This document shows positions 5,328-6,092 of a stretch of 6,092 nucleotides of DNA, in pieces. Both the position numbers and the translations under genes were made by a program. The notes beneath the pieces were generated by a model that did no database searches, had not been told where the DNA came from, and saw nothing but the letters and a program-made list of their open reading frames with translations. The first letter of the stretch is position 1. Every line of letters starts with the position of its first letter. This DNA is from an uncultured Bacilli bacterium. GTDB lineage: Bacteria; Bacillota_I; Bacilli_A; RF39; UBA660. Where the stretch lies: contig CANRME010000074.1 of the NCBI GenBank assembly GCA_947631655.1, forward strand, positions 1 through 6,092, read 5' to 3'.

Positions 5328-5471
5328 TTATTTATTACATGCCAAAGGTCTTAAAAAACCATCTAAAACTCCAATCAAGAATATTCCGACAGCAGCGATT
5401 CCGGCAGCGATTTGTAATCCTATTCCGCCACCATTAACCTTCATAAGTTCTTCATTAGCTAAAACTTTCAT
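5328..5471 (-). CDS. Double-glycine-leader class II bacteriocin-like peptide 1
   Basis: This is a 47-residue precursor. The leader MKVLANEELMKVNGG has L at -12, E at -8, L at -7, V at -4 and GG at -2/-1. The predicted mature peptide has 32 residues: a Gly/Ala-rich hydrophobic stretch (GIGLQIAAGIAAVGIFLIGV) with G-x3-G and A-x3-A helix-packing spacing, then a short tail with R41 and C45 ending ACNK. This resembles pore-forming or two-peptide class II bacteriocins, where such motifs mediate helix pairing in the target membrane. The ribosome site AGGAGG is six bases before the ATG and lies in the last codons of the secretion accessory gene. Peptides 1 and 2 each have one C-terminal cysteine. Activity and pairing are inferred, not shown. 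Confidence 0.82.
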   Translation of the reverse strand: MKVLANEELMKVNGGGIGLQIAAGIAAVGIFLIGVLDGFLRPLACNK

Positions 5472-5473
5472 CT

Positions 5474-5908
5474 TTAACCTCCTTTCTTAAAGGGATTTAA
5501 TTTATTTATTAATGTCTTCTTATTACTTAAAATATTTAAAGATATTATTTCGTCATTATAAGAAACTTTTTTAGAAAGTTCTAACTCAACAGTTCGGTAA
5601 CTTTGATAAGCATCCCAATCCGTATTTACTTCTTTTACTACTACTTTTTTAATATCTATTTCTTCACTTCCTATATAAACTTTTTTAGCATCGTTAATCG
5701 CTATATAATCATCTACTCCTGTAATTACTGAAATTACACAAGTATCATTACACGTAATATAACCTCTCGTCGCTAAAACATCATATTTTTCAGTAAAAAA
5801 TAATAAATAGATAATAAACCCTAATAAAATCAGTACTAAACTTCCTAAATATTTAATATTAAATTTCTTTTGATATAACATTTCATTAGAATATACTTTA
5901 TCCCTCAT
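5474..5908 (-). CDS. One-TM, HlyD-like bacteriocin secretion accessory protein (short form)
   Basis: This 144-residue protein has a short basic cytoplasmic N-terminus, one membrane segment (about 21-38, LGSLVLILLGFIIYLLFF), and roughly 100 outside residues of beta-rich sequence. Those outside residues, with ISVITGVDDYIAIND, KKVYIGSEEIDIKKVVV and NDEIISLNIL, resemble the barrel part of HlyD/MesE-type adaptor proteins, but the coiled-coil and lipoyl arms of the usual 400-residue accessory are absent. A close cysteine pair, C53-NDT-C57, lies just outside the membrane. Its ATG overlaps the stop of the ABC ATPase gene by 11 bases, and its last codons carry the ribosome site of peptide 1, so it is central in the operon. 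The role in peptide export is inferred from position and topology; the fold resemblance is weak at the level I can judge by eye. An immunity role is possible. Confidence 0.6.
   Translation of the reverse strand: MRDKVYSNEMLYQKKFNIKYLGSLVLILLGFIIYLLFFTEKYDVLATRGYITCNDTCVISVITGVDDYIAINDAKKVYIGSEEIDIKKVVVKEVNTDWDAYQSYRTVELELSKKVSYNDEIISLNILSNKKTLINKLNPFKKGG
5478..5486 (-). promoter_or_regulatory. Ribosome site of peptide 1 embedded in the accessory gene
   Basis: Minus strand GAAAGGAGG lies six bases before the peptide 1 ATG and is contained in the final AAG-AAA-GGA-GGT codons of the accessory gene, whose TAA leaves a two-base gap. This arrangement supports coupled translation and fixes the peptide start. 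Confidence 0.85.
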
Positions 5909-6092
5909 AACTTGCTCCTAAATTTATGATATTTCCCTCTGTATAATTATTTCGATGGGTTATATAAATTATCGTTTTATCTTGATAATACTTTTTTAAC
6001 TCCGTAATAATGCGCTCTTCTTCCTTTTCTTCCAGTTGCGATAAAGCTTCATCTAAGATTAAGATTGGGGTGTTACGTATTAAGGCTCTCGC
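5898..6092 (-). CDS. ABC transporter ATP-binding protein, C-terminal end (partial, runs off window)
   Basis: Only the last 64 residues are present; the gene continues beyond 6092. The fragment begins ARALIRNTPILILDEALSQLEE: the sequence just after the ABC signature, then the Walker B motif ILILDEA with catalytic E15, then a D-loop. The switch-loop histidine is H46 in IIYITHRNN. The usual SALD D-loop reads SQLE here. The ATARAL-type helix and DEA spacing are those of exporter ATPases. With the accessory and double-glycine peptides downstream, the parent is probably a peptide exporter, perhaps with an N-terminal C39 peptidase domain, but that part is outside the window and cannot be checked. 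It overlaps the next gene by 11 bases. Confidence 0.85.
   Translation of the reverse strand, partial: ARALIRNTPILILDEALSQLEEKEEERIITELKKYYQDKTIIYITHRNNYTEGNIINLGASYEG

Noticed and set aside
5221..5490. Plus-strand open frame of 89 codons
   Set aside because: It lies opposite peptides 1 and 2, which have leaders, ribosome sites and operon context; the plus-strand product is a shadow with no recognisable features.

Overview
The window is AT-rich and every supported gene lies on the minus strand, so transcription runs from high to low coordinates. Gene content (YqfC/YqfD sporulation pair, YqeY, bacterial S21, YbeY), strong AGGAGG-type ribosome sites and short intergenic gaps point to a low-GC Firmicute, perhaps one of the gut Bacilli/Mollicutes-like lineages. 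TGA ends the VanZ-like gene and tryptophan is encoded by TGG, so the standard bacterial code fits. The lineage is an inference from gene style, not a match I could run.

Region 1 (6092 down to about 4986) is the end of a peptide-bacteriocin operon. It holds the C-terminal end of an ABC transporter ATPase, a one-TM 144-residue protein that looks like a stripped-down HlyD-type secretion accessory, and three very small genes. The first two (47 and 49 residues) have canonical double-glycine leaders with E at -8, L at -7, V at -4 and GG at -2/-1. The third (50 residues) overlaps the second, has no leader, is very hydrophobic, and shares the core IL[DN]xGRxVG with peptide 2. It is a candidate immunity or companion peptide. 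A clear intrinsic terminator closes the operon. Export, processing and self-protection therefore appear to be encoded together.

Region 2 (about 4980 to 3201) is one monocistronic gene with its own extended -10 promoter. It encodes a 580-residue type-IV-pilin-like surface protein. Its architecture is odd: a carbohydrate-binding-like beta-sandwich seems to be split by about 320 residues carrying all six cysteines of the protein. The two halves of the inserted module appear in the reverse of the order I know for this family.

Region 3 (3192 to 2471) is a housekeeping unit, rpsU-yqeY, with a near-consensus sigma-A promoter and a strong terminator.

Region 4 (2470 to 1) is a tightly overlapped operon: yqfC, yqfD, a VanZ-like gene and ybeY, continuing out of the window. 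A sigma-E-like -10 box sits directly before yqfC. The phoH gene usually found between yqfD and ybeY is absent and a VanZ-like gene occupies its place.

There is no gene-free stretch over 300 bases. I saw no tRNA, rRNA, CRISPR array or insertion sequence.
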